Origin: CAZUTK01 sp964623265
GTDB taxonomy: Bacteria > Electryoneota > B3-LCP
Direction: 5' to 3'
Assembly: GCA_964623265.1 (NCBI GenBank)
Contig: CAZUTK010000048.1
Coordinates: 1 to 24,831, forward strand
Length of the DNA: 24,831 nucleotides
Shown here one piece after another: positions 23,026 to 24,831 of this stretch; the first letter of the stretch is position 1; every line of letters starts with the position of its first letter. Made by a program: the position numbers and the translations under genes. A model generated the notes under the pieces. It was not told the origin of the DNA. It was given only the letters and a program-made list of their open reading frames with translations, and made no database searches.

Positions 23026-23469
23026 GTCAACCTGCAAGACGAGCACGGATCGCCCCGCCTTCTTGACCGTCTCAATGGCGACGGATCCGAATAATTTGTC
23101 CTTCAACGAAGATGTGCCCTTCGATCCGACCACGATCAGATCGGCGTTCCATTCTTGCGCTGTGGCTACGATTTCCCGGGCGGGTTTTCCTTCCTGAATC
23201 TTGATCGTGCAGCGCAAATCCGCCCCGCCGCCGGATTGGATATCCGCTTCGATTTTGCGCCGGATCGCCAGCGCTTTCGCCTTGATGTCTTCCTGAAACC
23301 GGCTCACGTCCACACGCAGCATCACCATCTCGTCTTCATCCAGGAAATCTTCCCGCACGTTCAGGATCATCAGCTCCGCGCCGTATCTGCGCGCCAGATC
23401 GAACACCGCCGGCAGGATTTTGCCCGCCCTGCGGCTCAAATCATCGGCGAAGAGTATTTTCTTGAACAT
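23014..23469 (-). CDS. Universal stress protein (UspA family, ATP-binding type)
   Basis: Protein of 151 residues, one complete Usp domain. It begins with KKILFADDLS, the usual first strand with Asp, and near the end carries VVGSKGTSSLKDKLFGSVA. This matches G-2x-G-9x-G-S, the nucleotide-binding loop of ATP-binding Usp proteins such as MJ0577. The fold ends in the usual final strand (SVLVLQV). The start ATG 23469 has GGGAGG just upstream. It follows the ion transporter gene after 51 nt; Usp proteins encoded next to transporters often act as regulators of them, but that is inference here. There is no signal peptide, so it is cytoplasmic. Confidence 0.94.
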   Translation of the reverse strand: MFKKILFADDLSRRAGKILPAVFDLARRYGAELMILNVREDFLDEDEMVMLRVDVSRFQEDIKAKALAIRRKIEADIQSGGGADLRCTIKIQEGKPAREIVATAQEWNADLIVVGSKGTSSLKDKLFGSVAIETVKKAGRSVLVLQVDDAS

Positions 23470-23520
23470 AGCCTCCCTATTTGGATGAACCCCGCTGCGG
23501 ATCTGCAGTTCCCGCCTGGA

Positions 23521-24831
23521 TCAGACGAACCAGATTAAGGTGATCAGAAGAAACAGCGGCACGAGGATGCCCACCGACCAGAGCATATAGCCGAAGAAAC
23601 TGGGCATCTGGATCTTGTTTTCTTCGGCGATGGACCGCACCATAAAGTTGGGAGCGTTGCCGATATAGGTGTTGGCGCCCATGAAGACCGCACCGATGGA
23701 AATGGCTTCCAGTGTGAGGATGAACTGATGACTGACTTCGCTCTGAGAAAGTCCTCTCAGAATCTCGGTCACCTGCAGTTCGGATAAATCGAAACGCCCC
23801 GCGGCAAGGTTGAAAAATGTCAAGTAGGTCGGGGCATTATCCAAAAAACTCGACAGACCGCCGGTGACCCAGAAATACGCCCAAGGCTCCCGAACGGGAT
23901 TGATAATGGGAGCCAGGTGTCCGTGCATCCCCGCCCGCAGCATCGCCAGAGCCGGGATGATGGTCATAAAGATGCCGGCGAAGAGGATGGCGACCTCCTT
24001 GATGGGAAACCAGGTGAAACCGTTCGCTTCCCGCACGGATCGTCTCGTCGTCGCCAGGGAAAGCAGACCCATCGCGATGATGAGGATATCGCGGACGACA
24101 TCCTGCCAAGCGATGTGAACCCCCAACACGGCAATCTCCCCCGCCTTCCAAATTCCGGAGAGCAGAACCGCCCCCATGATGCCTGCCAAAAATAGGAAGT
24201 TATGGAATCCTTCGATTCGGATCGGTTCCTGCGCCGTCTGTTCGCCTTGCGGCGAACCCTCTCGCTTGTAATGATATGCATCTAAGACGAAGAACAGCAA
24301 CAGAAGAAAGATCGAAACGAAGCTCATCTGAGGCAACAGCTTCAATGTCCAAAAAAAGGGCACTCCATGCAGAAATCCGAGAAAAAGCGGCGGGTCGCCC
24401 AGAGGGGTCAAGCAACCGCCGATATTGGAGACGAGAAAAATGAAGAAGATGATGATGTGCATCTTGTTCTTGCGCAGGCGGTTGGCGCGGATCACCGGAC
24501 GGATGAGCAGCATCGAAGCGCCGGTGGTGCCGATCCAGGACGCCAAGATGGTGCCGATCAGCAGGAAAATGAGGTTGACGACCGGCGTCCCCGCCAGCGT
24601 TCCGCGGATCAGAATCCCACCGGAAGCCGTGAACAACCCCCAGAGCAAGATGATGAAGGGGATGTAGTCTATGAAATAGATGTGGACGATTTCGTGAAAC
24701 GCATCACCGGAATACACGAGGAGAAAAGGCACGGCGAAGATCAGAGACCATGCCAGGGAGATCTTGCCGAAATGATGATGCCAGAAGACCGGCTTCAATA
24801 GGGGGAAAAGCGCGATGGAGAGGAGGATCCC
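23521..24831 (-). CDS. CitMHS/NhaD-type ion transporter (Na+/H+ antiporter or anion symporter), 5' end beyond window
   Basis: At least 436 residues. The frame stays open to the window edge (upstream codons read ILLSIALFPLL), so the TTG at 24798 is not the true start. About ten or more hydrophobic segments are visible. Two motifs mark the ion-transporter superfamily: SNIGGCLTPLGDPPLFLGFL in the first half, and SSFLDNAPTYLTFF with GANTYIGNAPNFMV in the second, the paired Asn-Ala-Pro-type helical hairpins. The pattern fits the CitMHS_2 group, often annotated as a sodium:proton antiporter or putative citrate transporter. It acts in the inner membrane, and the substrate cannot be decided from the sequence. 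The C-terminus is hydrophobic. It probably shares a transcript with the universal stress protein gene. Confidence 0.9.
   Translation of the reverse strand, partial: GILLSIALFPLLKPVFWHHHFGKISLAWSLIFAVPFLLVYSGDAFHEIVHIYFIDYIPFIILLWGLFTASGGILIRGTLAGTPVVNLIFLLIGTILASWIGTTGASMLLIRPVIRANRLRKNKMHIIIFFIFLVSNIGGCLTPLGDPPLFLGFLHGVPFFWTLKLLPQMSFVSIFLLLLFFVLDAYHYKREGSPQGEQTAQEPIRIEGFHNFLFLAGIMGAVLLSGIWKAGEIAVLGVHIAWQDVVRDILIIAMGLLSLATTRRSVREANGFTWFPIKEVAILFAGIFMTIIPALAMLRAGMHGHLAPIINPVREPWAYFWVTGGLSSFLDNAPTYLTFFNLAAGRFDLSELQVTEILRGLSQSEVSHQFILTLEAISIGAVFMGANTYIGNAPNFMVRSIAEENKIQMPSFFGYMLWSVGILVPLFLLITLIWFV

Overview
All supported genes in this window lie on the minus strand, so the biology reads from high to low coordinates. 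Three traits point to a bacterium of the FCB group (Bacteroidota, Chlorobi and relatives) outside the classical Bacteroidota: a TonB-dependent receptor with an N-terminal carboxypeptidase-regulatory-like domain, a PorV/PorQ-family outer-membrane protein, and large surface proteins with type IX-style C-terminal sorting domains. Uncultured lineages such as Calditrichota, KSB1, Latescibacterota, Zixibacteria or Electryoneota would fit, but the sequence alone does not decide between them. All five tRNA genes lack an encoded CCA.

Region 1 (24831 to 23014): an ion transporter of the CitMHS/NhaD type, cut by the window edge, followed by an ATP-binding universal stress protein.

Region 2 (22991 to 19059): a near-consensus sigma-70-type promoter drives five tRNA genes (Gly, Cys, Leu, Ala, Val), then thrS, infC, rpmI and rplT. 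Two start sites are unusual. The thrS ATG lies only 5 nt after the 3' end of tRNA-Val. infC appears to start at AUC, with its Shine-Dalgarno sequence overlapping the thrS stop codon.

Region 3 (19019 to 12130): pheS, pheT, a zapB-like gene, zapA, a probable 6S RNA, rny (RNase Y) and ymdB. Together with region 2 this is a long same-strand run of translation, division and RNA-turnover genes with short gaps.

Region 4 (12030 to 1): a probable promoter and a structured leader of about 310 nt precede a five-gene cell-surface cluster. Its members are a TonB-dependent receptor with about a dozen calcium-loop-like Asp/Asn/Gly repeats in its barrel region, a 754-residue secreted protein with a sorting domain, a PorV/PorQ-like outer-membrane protein, a 1327-residue secreted protein, and a TPR lipoprotein cut by the window edge. 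The 1327-residue protein joins a beta-propeller-like region, an M30-like metalloprotease fold whose HExxH site reads NQMFN, a ZU5-like domain and a sorting domain. Spacing of 32 to 70 nt suggests one transcription unit. This cluster is the best candidate here for a little-described system: a surface assembly in which a TonB receptor, type IX-like cargo, a PorV-like partner and an apparently inactivated peptidase are encoded together.
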